Shown here: in pieces, positions 11,893 to 22,932 of the stretch
Position numbering within the stretch: the first letter of the stretch is position 1
Layout: the number at the start of each line of letters is the position of its first letter
Assembly: GCF_026151205.1 (NCBI RefSeq)
Contig: NC_087072.1
Span: forward strand, 11,756,169-11,820,168
Length of the DNA stretch: 64,000 nt
Reading direction: 5' to 3'
Source of the DNA: Bolinopsis microptera
Lineage: Eukaryota; Ctenophora; Tentaculata; Lobata; Bolinopsidae
Notes under the pieces: model-generated
Databases searched by the model: none
What the model was told of the DNA's origin: nothing
The model's input: only the letters and a program-made list of their open reading frames with translations
Translations under genes and position numbers: made by a program

Positions 11893-12475
11893 CCTCATTC
11901 AACCGACAGACCAAGGATCACGCACTCAGCGTTTCCCTTCCATTCCATCCCTCCCTCTCCAAACCCATCTCCAAGATACTCGGACAACACGACATCAAAG
12001 TGACCCACTCATCAGCAACTACTCTCCTGTCTCCGCGACCTCCTCGCCAAGACGAAAACCACACCGCCCACTGAACTCACTCCTAACACCTATTCGAGAT
12101 ATCCTGCTCTCAATGCCCCTCCAAGTATACCGGACAGACCTACAGACCCCTGATCCACCGCATGAAAGAACACGAACGATGCTTTCGACGAAACCACAGA
12201 CAGGATCAAATCCGCCCCCGCCCAACATGCTTTGACCACTGGACATTCCATCTCCTAGAACAACATAGAAGTCCTCAAATCCCTTACTACACGATCTCAA
12301 CTTGACCTGACAGAACACGCTGCCATACAGATAAGACAACCCTCCATGAACTGAAGTCTGAACTGATCGTACCCCTAAATGTAGCTCACTTTGGGACCCC
12401 ATCCTTCGTAAGATTGCTTCATCCCTAAAGACCAGGCCATCAGGCATTTCCTTTTCATCTACCTCAGAAGCCTAG
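11893..12475 (+). mobile_element. Penelope-like element, displaced 3' part with GIY-YIG endonuclease remnant
   Basis: Downstream of the inserted retrotransposon the Penelope thumb resumes with KDHALSVSLPFHPSLSKPIS and KILGQHDIKVTHS. A GIY-YIG-type block follows: SCSQCPSKYTGQTYRPLIHR then MKEHERCF, and in a shifted frame AQHALTTGHSIS and LTEHAAIQIRQPSMN. The last pieces match the usual A-x-H-x-x-x-x-GH and TEHAAI segments of Penelope endonucleases. At least one frameshift and a premature TAG break the domain, so it is a relic. Together with 7250-7858 it is one element. Confidence 0.8.
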
Positions 12476-15400
12476 TTTTTAATTTGAATGTTACTGTAAT
12501 GTAAACTTAAAACATTTTCCCATCATCATCATCATCATAATCCATCCTTTCCACTCCACCCTTGTACATCACACACCCCTCATCATTGACACCACTCCAT
12601 CATATGTAATCACCCCTTCACAACATCATCCCTAGCTGAAGACGATTTACACATGTATTTTGAAAGCTCCTGCTAAAACAAACTTCTCGTATCTCTTATA
12701 TGTTTTAAAACAATTCCCCCTCCGTCTTTATTAATTTCTCACTCATCAGTTAAGATGCGTTGTTTGAATTGGTAGAGACATGTGATCGCATGATTTTTAA
12801 ATTGAAATTGATAGCTGACTGGTGAATGGTGGGCAATTTAAGGTATAGGCTGCAGGTAGAAAAATGTGTTTTTAAAATCTATGGTTTAATTTAATTCTTA
12901 TCGAGATGTCCTCATAGTCATAGGCCTGGAATGTTGTTCAGCAGAAAAACGGGCCGGGCTCCGTCTACGCATTCAGTTGACTTTTGCTCGAGAATAATAC
13001 ATTTGGCATTAGACTTATAGATGTTTATCGAAAATAAGCTAGGGGGCAAGTTATTTTAGTATTGGTTCCGGTGATAGCTAGAAGTGGTCCTTTGAAGAAT
13101 ATAGAAGATCTAAAATTACGGCAACCATATTCCTCCATCCAGTCAGCGCTACTTACATGATCGGAGCCGTATGTTGGCATATTACTGGTTAGTAAGTGAA
13201 TAGTTTTCTTATCGAGTTTGGCACTGACACTGTGCAGTGTGCTGGTAACTTATCGTCTTTATAGAAGTAGTTCACTTATCCTGGCATGACCATTCTTACT
13301 CCTTGTTTCTGTTTGTTAAATAAGGATTCAATACGTGTTTTTGATGCGAAACCCCTCACGATTGAACAGAAATTCAGATGCGATTGTAAACGCACAGAAA
13401 GTGGTAAATGCCGTTTTATTCTGTACATAATATTAATACCCATTTACCTGGAAATCTTGACTTTTATAGCGGCAATGTGTTTCGACCAGTTTAAATTTTA
13501 ATCTAAGATTACCCCGAGAAAGCGTGCCTCTGTTGGCGTTACGCGGCCTATTTTAGTTCCCGCAATTATTTAACTATCTTTCAGGAACAATGTAATTTGC
13601 CAAACATAATTCAATACAATTTGACTAGATCTGATCATTTAATCTATCAAATAAATGCAAAAATAAACCTTCATTTGAAAAAATTAGCACGAATATATTT
13701 TGATTTGATGTATTCCTCGAATGAGTGGTGATAGTAATAAGTAAGTCATACCAGAAAGAATTATCTCAGTCGGGCACTCTGCTCTATAGGTGTCAAAATG
13801 TAAAATATCATGAAACATGCTATGATACAGTAAATATGTTCAGCAAATTAACAGAACGTCTTCTTTGCAGAGAGTACGAAAGATGGGAGATCCGAACGAT
13901 GCGGGTTCGGGGGGTTGGCTTGGTAGCGTCGGCACTTACATCAGCAAGTCTCTCTACTGGTGACACCCATGTCGCGCTCTAACTGGAAACTAAAAATGTT
14001 GTAAACTTGATATTGTATCCCTCATGACCTATGAAACTTTACTGTTTGCTGATTATCTCAGATGGCATAAGCAGGGGATACTTCTACTACTACTACTGCT
14101 ACTACTGCATAAGCACACTGTTACCTAATTCATTCATAGCCTGATTTTTTCTACCTTATTCAACCGCTAAATAGTGAAACTACAAATTCTATTTGATATG
14201 GAAATATGTATGTCTTCTGCATAGTAAGACAATACTAAATGATAATATCTGCGTCTTGGCAAGGGCTTGCATCGTGACCTATAAAACCCACAATCTTATG
14301 ACGTTAATCTTAAACTGACAGACAACATTTTTCAATCTGCCGTTTTCTGACAAAAGTGCCTAAGTCCATTTCCTCATTTCAAGTGGTTCTCAAAAACAAT
14401 TTTTTTGTGTGGAAACAGTGCGCTAGATATGAGGTCATTTGGGTTGGACAGTTTTGGACAGTTTTGTTGAATCGTCCGATAAAGACACGTTATAATTCAT
14501 ACGCCAGTCTTTAAGAGAACTATCCGCTGTCTTTCACATTCATGAACCGTCACGATTAAGGACGGCTTAATCATCACTAACAATGATTACAGTAAAACTT
14601 GATGTTGTCAACGATTCGAGAATTCGACCTTCAAATTTCGTTTTGAAAGATCCACACTTAATATCAATAATTCTTTTTGACATATCCGGTTGCCTGATGA
14701 AATTAATTGGAGTGAATTAGTCAATTAGAGTGAAACTTGATGTCAAATTCCTCATTATCGTAGACTTTATTTCTGAAAGAGTTTTCATTGCTAAGATAAA
14801 ATAAAGATAAGATGTTTGTTTGTTTACTACTGTATGTTAACAATACGCTATATTTTTTAATTGAGGACTTTTCTAAATTTTGTAGTGATCTAGAATTATT
14901 GGTCTCTATATTATAATTCGAAAGATTATGTCTGTCTGTACGATCGCCCACGTGCAAATTATATGAGGAATAGTAAGTTGGGTAAAAACCAAAGGTTGCA
15001 CATTGCATTTGCATAGCAACAGTGTTGTAATGCGCACGTGCAAAGATTTTTGGAAGGGTATTTTCATCGATTTTATGGTAATTACGTTGTGTTTAAAGTG
15101 TTTTACATTTAAATCGGCTGTATCTTCGGTTAAGATAAAAATTTTGATGTGATTGAAACTTATTTCAAAGAACACTACTAGCTTCATACCTGTTACCGCG
15201 GGCTTTCTAGTTTCTAGTAGTAGTACTTCGATAAATTTGTCTTTTTACCATATCTTATCACCAATTATAGTTATACGCGAGACCACAAAGAAATTCAATA
15301 AGCCGACCAGGAAAATGGGAAGTTAAATGGGGCAACTCCGAGGTGTAAATCCGCCATGGTTACTTTTATTTCGTCCAAATATCTTTGCATTAAGTCAAAA

Positions 15401-15595
15401 TGTAACTATACGAAAATGAAATGCGTAAAGTACGCATTAATACCTTAATTGAAATTAGTAATAGAATTAGAAAAGTACCACGCCACACGCGCGTACTATA
15501 CCTTGACCCATTGTCAATTGTATTGTTAATAATAATGGTCTGGCCCGGCGCGCGCTACTTTGAAGAAACTTAGACGAGTAACATCCGTCAACACG
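12476..15595. other. Unassigned sequence
   Basis: No splice-supported gene is visible. A short (CTA)n-type microsatellite lies near 14086-14108. A tRNA-like arrangement near 13890-13980 lacks convincing A and B boxes. Confidence 0.35.
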
Positions 15596-16033
15596 TTACC
15601 TCAGGTTCATAAACATGATAGAGATCAGATTAGGCAGAATGACAGGCTGAGCGCGGCCCAGTAATCAACACGTACCCCCTAACGAGAATAAGTAGACTAA
15701 CTTCCTTATTATACCTTCATTGTTCATATCACGTGATCTGGACAGTTTTTCGCCAATATCTCGTTCCAATTTTAACCCTATGTCACGGGAGGTGATTGAC
15801 TGATTCGGAATCAGCGTCAGCAGTCAGACTTGTTTAATTACTATACTGGGCGGCGCTCAGCCTTGAGCCTGTTATTATATTCTGCCGAATCTAATTTAAC
15901 GGGTGATACTCCGACTAGTAAAATATCTGTTTCATATATATTACGTCCAACTCGGCGCGCGTCCTGGTAGGTTGTAAACCTACAAAATCTAATGCAAATG
16001 TTTATGAAATTTATAGCCTGGGGTCCCCAGGTA
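15596..16033. repeat. Interspersed mosaic repeat, two copies
   Basis: The block at 15596-15664 is an inverted relative of 30015-30105, sharing GGCTGAGCGCGGCCCAGTAA and a GTTACCTCAGG end. The block at 15843-16033 carries, in order, CTGGGCGGCGCTCAGCC, ACGGGTGATACTC, CCAACTCGGCGCGCGTCCTG, TAGGTTGTAAACCTAC and GCCTGGGGTCCCCAGGTAAC. The same modules occur at 27.1, 28.6, 29.5, 29.9 and 30.4 kb in other orders and strands. They behave like short non-autonomous elements. No coding capacity is present. Confidence 0.65.
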
Positions 16034-16617
16034 ACTTTATTGTGTATTGTCAATATGTCCTCAGAACGATTGGCGAATCCTAGTGCCTATATTGTATATA
16101 CTAGTAAATGTATCATGTATGCATATGTACAGTTTGCAACTTTGAAATATTGTGAACTAGTATTAGTAAGTACATGTTGATGACATTTTAAATTAAACAA
16201 TTAAAACAATTTACTGTGAACGGTCAACGGAACAGAAACTTAATATTTAATTAGATTGATTTTTTTAAAGCTAAAATTCCAAAGTTATTTTGAAGCGGAC
16301 GTACGTGGTTGTCATGGGCCTTCTTTGCGCGGTGAACATACTAAATCTCATCCCGCCGAATCCATATGCAACATTTAAACTTTTATTTTGGTACATTGGC
16401 AATGGTCGTTAAAATTAAAGAGCACTAATCTAAATTCTCAATATTTAATTAAGTCGTCTTGCCCCATAAATCTTATAGTAACCCTTTGGGGCTGGACGAC
16501 AGTTCTCATTTTTCGTCAAAAAATTCTAAGTTCACATTTAATTTCCCAAATCAGCTTAGTCTCATATATCAAAACAGAATGTCCAGCCCAAGTTTAATTT
16601 ACGATGTGATCAGTTAA
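16034..16617. other. Unassigned sequence downstream of NDUFA12
   Basis: AT-rich DNA between the mosaic repeat and the NDUFA12 stop codon. I see no exon, RNA gene or clear polyadenylation site. Confidence 0.35.
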
Positions 16618-17318
16618 TCACTCTATTTTGTTAGGTTGAGCAGGATTCCATGATTCAACCTTGGGTTTGGTAGTAGTAGAAGGAGTGTAGCGCTCGTGGA
16701 ATATGGGAGTCATATTGGCCCGATGTTCCATGTGAAACTTCCTCTCTGCCGGAGGGTGGGTGACGGGAGTGTGGTCCGTCATGTTGTGCATCCAGGCATG
16801 CCACTCCGCCGGTATGTCTGATGCGTCGCTCTTCATCATTAGCCAATTTGGTTCTTTGAACTGGACCCACCTGTTCCTGTTAATAACCATTTGTCAACTG
16901 TGATAAAGAAGTATTTAGAAGTTATTTGCCTAATAGAAAGGTACATAATACATATATATTATATGTATTGTACACTACTATTGAATACTAAGAAATAAGC
17001 GCCTTCAAAGCTTCAGCGATATGTACAATAAACAATGTTCATAACTACAACTTGTAAACCAGCACTAATAAAGCAACTCCCCCCGCCCGCCCGCCCGCCC
17101 GCCCCCCCCCCCCCCCCCCCCCCCCCCACCGCGCCCCTTACTAACCTGCCAAGAAAGTAGTCATTATTCTCGTAGTATTCGTTACCTTTGTCATCACTAC
17201 CCACCAGGCTACCAAACCGGAACTCGTTACAACAGACATACTTGTTAACCGTGTAGTAGAGCGGCGTACTTGCCATCTTCTTGAAGAAGCCAAGCACTGT
17301 ACCTATATTACCAGACAT
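16618..17318 (-). CDS. NDUFA12: NDUFA12, mitochondrial complex I accessory subunit
   Basis: Two exons, 17318-17146 and 16876-16618, encode 143 residues, close to the family's usual 145 or so. The join is in frame (FLG-R-NRWV) with GTTAGT and ACAG borders. Family hallmarks are FGSLVGSDDKGNEYYENN, FLGRNRWVQF, IPAEWHAWMHNMTD, THPPAERKF and YTPSTTTKPKVESW. The protein is the B17.2-type subunit that sits on the matrix arm of NADH:ubiquinone oxidoreductase and is needed for its assembly or stability. The ATG at 17316-17318 opens the only suitable frame. The intron starts with the donor, then within 8 bases a G-run and GGGC repeats (coding strand). Confidence 0.93.
17079..17127. repeat. (CCCG)n and poly-C tract in NDUFA12 intron 1
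   Basis: A run of CCCG units passes into about 25 C residues. On the coding strand this is a G-run that begins about a dozen bases after the intron's GT. Its length in the assembly is unlikely to be exact. Confidence 0.85.
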
Positions 17319-18875
17319 ACTGCTGCAACGTGTTTAGCTAGAGTTGAATATATGTTATACTCCCGACATACTGTGCTCAGTATCATGTAGACACAGATTG
17401 CTTGTGTTTTCAGCTTGTTGTAAGCGGTATTTTCATAGAGCTTGCTCTTTCGCCACAAGTTAACTTTTCAATAAAATTTCACCATGTTGAGTACCAGTAT
17501 ACTATATATCAAGTACCAGGCTTATCAAGCAGAATACTGTTCTCTTTAACTTTAAGATACGCGAAACAATCGTTAGCATTTAAAAAGCGGCCGCTGGTTC
17601 TTATAAATAGAAACAATAGCTTTGCATGCTACAAAGAAATGAAACAACGCAATATGTACAGATACTATTCATGATCAATCAGTATTTACATATTTTATAT
17701 TCATAAATATAGCCTCACATACTTGCATATATAATGTACTCATCTGTTTATCAATAAATTACATAATACATGACTGTGAAAAATGTGGCGAGATCGCTGT
17801 GAAGAATTATTTTCTAACAAATTTATAAAAATTCTATCATAATCTTTACATATCTTTATTATATTTAATATTGGGCAATATTATATTATTTTATATTTTT
17901 ATTAACAAATATATTTACATACTCACTGTTCTGTGGTTTCAGTAAAAAATTAAACAACTCTGCTCTAAAATCTCTAGAGTGTCGGGGTAACGATAGAGAT
18001 AAAGCAAGCAGGTGACAATATGTGATAACAAATGATCCACAAAACCACTATCAAGTCTTATCATTGGTCGACGAACTAAGGTGGTGGTAACTAGGGTGGT
18101 GGTAACTTGGGTGGATTCCTGATGTGTGATGTGAATGATCGGAACCTGAAATGTGATTGATTGATGGTTTTATTAAATGTATGGTAACTATGCATATGGT
18201 TACAGTATATATTGAAATTACAGTAGTAGCAGATCGTAGTTGGGATTGTTTAAAACCTCCTTTTTATGCATATGATTGAGTGTTGTTATAAGATTGATTA
18301 TAATGTTAGATAAAAGTGTGTAAAACAGTTAGTTTGCTACTAGAAAATATAAAAGGAAGGATGAGTAACCGTTTAAGAAGGAGAGGAGTGACAGGATTCT
18401 TGCGAGGAGAAGTAGTTTGTGGTGGAGTGGAGTGGATTGAGTGGTGTGATTGTTGGTTTTGTAAATCTAACCATTGTACTTCTTGTTCAGCAGCTGTGTT
18501 ATTCACGTATCAAGTAAGTTAGTTTCAATTTGTATTGTGACTGTAAATATTTGTAAAAAATGAGTATACAAATATAAGAGGAATTCTGGATCACAAAATC
18601 TGTTTTTTATCGAGTATGCGAAATAGTTTAGACGAAACTGAAATTATACTTAATAAATTGGTCAATTTGAAAATTTGACGCCAGTAATTTTGAGATAATC
18701 TCACCAGTCATAACAATCTTAGAATGTTTAAAGTAAGATTGTCAATAACAAACATGCCATTCTAAAGGTGGAGGGTCTTCGTTTGGTAGTCCAGTATCTG
18801 GTCTCCACAAAGTAAGTTTTAGCGAATAATTTTACGTTGAGTAGCTAAGTAGAATATTCTAGAAGTATTTGAGTT
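17319..18875. other. Unassigned intergenic sequence between NDUFA12 and the CCDC42-type gene
   Basis: AT-rich sequence upstream of NDUFA12 and downstream of the CCDC42-type stop codon. Frames on both strands at 18306-18522 are mirror images of each other without domains. A small GGTGGTGGTAACT repeat lies near 18080-18112. The NDUFA12 promoter should lie just right of 17318, but no motif is diagnostic. Confidence 0.35.
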
Positions 18876-21800
18876 TCAAGTTTTGTTCTCTCCTTGTTTA
18901 CCTGTTTCTTGTATTATCTCCGTCAAATCTTTAATGTAAATTTGTATCTTTTGTAACTGTTGCTCGGTTGTCTCTGACGCCTGAAAATTTATATTTTCCT
19001 TCAAAATGTCGCATGATATGAAGGCACTATACCAACTTCTAAAAATGCTTTGACCTTAAAACTTTATTAACTTTCTGGTGCAAGTAATAGTGGCAATTAA
19101 AAAAGATCTCTTTTTTTAGTGAAAGAAAGTGCTAAAGATTGAAAATATTCACTAATTGCTAAACAGTGCCAAAAGGAGGAGGCTATGAGCCAGAGAAATA
19201 TGATCCCTGGCTGTGAGCCAGAGGAATATGATCCCTGGCTGAATTTCTAAAAGTTAGCTATTCCTACGGTCAAGTTAATCCAGGCATGCAAATGGCTGCG
19301 ATGCTATTTATTAGTTCTGTTTTGATTGTCATGGTGCGTCTACATGCGAGACAGGTAGATAACTATTAGTTGTCTCTAGGCAACAATGCTTACTACCTGT
19401 AGGGATCACGTGTTGGGTCACGTGTTGGGTCACGTGTTGGGTCACGTGTTGGGTCACGTGTTGGGTACTTAGTACCCAGGGTACTAGCCTACCTCTTTAT
19501 GTTTGGACTAACATTCAGATTAGTATGCAATATTGCATCATGAGAACGTTTCATAGTATAAGAAAAACAGCATAAATTATGATATTTTCTAAAATTTATG
19601 CCATGTGTCTTTAACCCCATCTTTCTGCAAGTTTCATGTAATAAAAGTGTTAACGTAATTAGGATATAGTCTATCACATACTATATTGTACATATTAGTA
19701 TTACGTTAATTCAACAAATAATGGGAGCAAAGTGCTCAAATAATTGAATGTGACAAAAGTAGTCCCGTAATTATTGTATTTTGATTCGTGTAACCGACGG
19801 TTGACCAAAGTATGACCAAAGTATGGTAATTTGCTCAATAGTCAATAATATATAATTATAATCAATAATATATATCATGTATTATAATGTTCAATAAAAA
19901 AGGTAAAACTAAAATGAGAAAATGTCTGACCTCAGCTTTAGTTCTCATTTGTTTATGTATGAGCATGAAAAGGTTGTGTGTGGCCATCTTTATTCTGCCC
20001 AGTAGTAGAGTTTGTCTAGCGGCGGTGTTCTTAATGTGAGTCCACACACTCTCCCACTTTACTGCTGCACTCTGCGCAGTCTCTAGCTGCATCTGAAATG
20101 GAACAATGTTAGCAATACCATCTTCAAACATGTATTTTAGGGTTTTTAACTTAAATAAATTGCAAGATTTTGATTCTGCATCTTTTAACAGGGCTCTTCC
20201 TTATTTAACACTCAATTTTCTGATCATTCGGCTGAGTCGACTGAGGGGACATTACACAAATGACAAATGTGTAACTTCTCATTATATATCCAGTTGATTG
20301 AACTGTTTCAAGAAAATGTATGAATATTGACCGTAAATTTTAAATACAGCACAATAGTAGCCTGCTTTCTACAACTAGCCAACCTGAAGAGCTGAAGGTT
20401 GGCTAGTTGATTGTTGAACCTACCTGAAGGTTGGCTAGTTGATTGTTGAACCTACCTGAAGGTTGGCTAGTTGATTCTAGAACCTACCTGAAGGTTGGCT
20501 AGTTGATTCTAGAACCTACCTGAAGGTTGGCTAGTTGATTGTTGAACCTACCTGAAGGTTTGCTAGTTGATTCTAGAACCTACCTGAAGGTTGGCTAGTT
20601 GATTGTTGAACCTACCTGAAAGTTGGCTAGTTGATTCTAGAACCTACCTGAAGGTTGGCTAGTTGATTGTTGAACCTACCTGAAGGTTTGCTAGTTGATT
20701 CTAGAACCTACCTGAAAGTTGGCTAGTTGATTCTAGAACCTACCTGAAAGTTGGCTAGTTGATTCTTGAACCTACCTGAAGGTTGGCTAGTTGATTCTAG
20801 AACCTACCTGAAGGTTGGCTAGTTGATTCTTGAACCTACCTGAAGGTTGGCTAGTTGATTCTAGAACCTACCTGAAGGTTCGCTAGTTAATTCTAGAACC
20901 TACCTGAAGGTTGGCTAGTTGATTGTTGAACCTACCTGAAGGTTCGCTAGTCGATTCTAGAACCTACCTGAAGGTTGGCTAGTTGATTGTTGAAGCTCAT
21001 GATGTCGTTGTTTTTCTCCTCCACGAATTTCATAAGGTTAGCTTTTTCCTTCTCCAGTCGGTCCTGGTTATCTATCTCCCGGTTGAGTAGGTGTTGATGG
21101 GTTGATACCAGGGTGTCGTACCTGAGACATATCTGTGTAAAATAAAAATTGCGAAAATAACGAGAATTCCACTACTTTTCCTCCTGTGTGATAGTGAAAA
21201 TTGTAATAAAGGTGATAATCCCTCTACTAAAAGTATTGGGTACCTAAGGATGGCGTCTTTGTTCTCCGAGAATTCGTCTGCTGTCTCCAAGACTCTATCC
21301 ATGTATTTTTGGAACACCATATGTTTGGTCAGCTTAATTTTCTGAACTTCCAATTCGTGTTGTAGATGCTCTGTTACAAGAGTTTGCTTAGCTTTAAAAC
21401 CAACTTAAATTGCGTTCCATAAAATTATCGGAACACTTATGATACTAAAGCTGGGCTTTTCCAGCCTCTTCTTCATTAACATGCTGACTAAAATAGATAA
21501 TTTTCATAACATTTTAAGATAACTAACTGGCTTCTTCAGATAAGGCTTCGATCTCTCTCATTCTCTGAAGTTTAGCATCCCTTTCAACATTTGCCTTCTT
21601 GACCGCTCGATTCTTTTTTGCATCATTCTCCTTCAAAAACTTGTCAAACTTTAATAATGATTCTTTGAGTGTATACTCCTTCCGTTCAAGTTCCTCTCTC
21701 CGTTGCTGGATCGACTCCATTTTCATTTGAAACTCTTCTTTTTGTGCATTTAATGCCTGGCGAGAAAACAAATTACTAATTAGTCATAAAGTTTAAAGTG

Positions 21801-22101
21801 TTCTTTTTTTAAACTCGGTCAATGAAATAAATCACTGATTGTGACTTTTGTTCAATATATGCATTAAATGATAGATGACGGAAATTCGCTGTGATTACTG
21901 TCATCCATTATAAGGAATGTCTTCTATAGAATTTAGAAAGAAAGCAAACTTTGCAAATACCTGTTCAACTTCCGTCATCTCACGACGCTTCTCCAGCAGT
22001 CGTGTTGCTGGAGTGAGGTGCTCATCTTCTCTTTCTGGTAGCTTTACTAGAAGCTTGTCCTCGAACGTTGTACGAAAATACTCTTCTAATGAAACTGGCA
22101 T
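18876..22101 (-). CDS. CCDC42: CCDC42/CFAP73-family coiled-coil axonemal protein
   Basis: Six exons (22101-21961, 21756-21528, 21370-21244, 21121-20968, 20092-19931, 18980-18876) join in phase to give 305 residues. Human CCDC42 has 316. Nearly the whole protein is predicted coiled coil. Family signatures are the N-terminal EYF-x-x-x-x-x-x-LL, RLLEKRREMTEVEQ, KENDAKKNRAVKKANVERDA, YDTLVSTHQHLL, FNNQLANLQ and WESVWTHIKNTAARQTLLLG followed by RIKMAT. CCDC42 in mammals localises to the manchette, connecting piece and sperm tail. The algal relative MIA2 works with inner dynein arms. CFAP73 is the close alternative. The start ATG lies just after a possible acceptor (AAATAG), so a 5' non-coding exon is likely. 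Tandem arrays lie in intron 4 and upstream of the start. Confidence 0.88.
19403..19462. repeat. 12-bp array with five CACGTG boxes
   Basis: Five head-to-tail copies of GGGTCACGTGTT (the first is GGATCACGTGTT) lie in the last intron of the CCDC42-type gene. Each holds a perfect E-box/G-box palindrome. The array is followed by a small palindrome around AGTACCCAGGGTACT. Confidence 0.9.
20193..20248 (-). mobile_element. Fragment of the tRNA-headed SINE body
   Basis: Read on the minus strand this matches part of the SINE body at about 5055-5105, including CAGTCGACTCAGCCGAATGA and a GAGTGTTAAAT tail segment. It lies in intron 5 of the CCDC42-type gene's neighbourhood, just upstream (genomic right) of exon 5. 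The head and tail are missing. Confidence 0.55.
20372..20998. repeat. 32-bp minisatellite made of an exon end plus its splice donor (18 donors)
   Basis: On the coding strand each unit contains AATCAACTAGCCAACCTTCA followed by G and the donor GTAGGT. The exon-proximal copy (20962-20967) is the real donor of exon 4 of the CCDC42-type gene, and the copied exon segment encodes the conserved NNQLANLQ. Seventeen further donors follow, to 20418-20423, at an exact 32-bp period. At the far end the array meets an inverted copy: CAACTAGCCAACCT at 20372-20385 against AGGTTGGCTAGTTG at 20396-20409. Units differ by a few substitutions. Confidence 0.93.
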
Positions 22102-22172
22102 GCTCTACTATTTAGAATGTCTTGAGTCACAATAGTAAGACAGTTCAAATATTATCATGTCAAAAAGAACAC

Positions 22173-22709
22173 GGAGAAACACAAAGAACACTGTACTCTA
22201 GTGTATAGTTACTCACTGAGAAACACAAAGAACACTGTACTCTAGTGCATAGTTACTCACTGAGAAACACAAAGAACACTGTACTCTAGTGCATAGTTAC
22301 TCACTGAGAAACACAAAGAACACTGTACTCTAATGCATTATTACTCACTGAGAAACACAAAGAACACTGTACTCTAGTGCATAGTTACTCACTGAGAAAC
22401 ACAAAGAACACTGTACTCTAGTGCATAGTTACTCACTGAGAAACACAAAGAACACTGTACTCTAGTGCATAGTTACTCACTGAGAAACACAAAGAACACT
22501 GTACTCTAATGCATTATTACTCACTGAGAAACACAAAGAACACTGTACTCTAGTGCATAGTTACTCACTGAGAAACACAAAGAACACTGTACTCTAGTGC
22601 ATAGTTATTCACTGAGAAACACAAAGAACACTGTACTCTAGTGCATAGTTACTCACTGAGAAACACAAAGAACACTGTACTCTAGTGCATAGTTACTCAC
22701 TTACTCACG
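22173..22709. repeat. 44-bp minisatellite carrying a GTGAGT donor in each unit
   Basis: Twelve units at exact 44-bp spacing (ACTCAC from 22211 to 22695) contain, on the coding strand of the CCDC42-type gene, CTCAGTGAGTAACTATGCAC. That is a strong donor consensus. A thirteenth donor, ACCGTGAGTAAG, borders the array at 22709. The array lies upstream of the start codon, which follows a possible acceptor at about 22109. It could therefore fill the first intron, after a non-coding exon ending near 22710. That exon is inferred only. Confidence 0.85.
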
Positions 22710-22932
22710 GTACTTATTATAATTATCTATAGAGAAAACTGAGAAATTGTACTTTAAATGAATCGCAAGATTGAAGTAATACCGCTAAATTTTGTCTAAT
22801 GTCTTATTTCAAAAGTATACTGTTTATTTTATAAACTGTCAAGATTAAAGTTTTCATAACAATCAAAAAAACGAATATTTACTGGTCAAGATTTAAAAAG
22901 CTTTACTTTAAAGTCATAAATAAGTAATGAAT

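Noticed and set aside
12019-12447. Minus-strand frame of 142 codons
   Set aside because: It is the antisense shadow of the Penelope GIY-YIG region.
13880-13985. Possible tRNA or SINE head (GGTAGCGTCGGC... GGTGACACC)
   Set aside because: No convincing B box and no cloverleaf pairing could be drawn.
20372-20998. Possible CRISPR array (32-bp repeat)
   Set aside because: Units are directly contiguous with no spacers, and the host is a eukaryote. The unit derives from an exon end.
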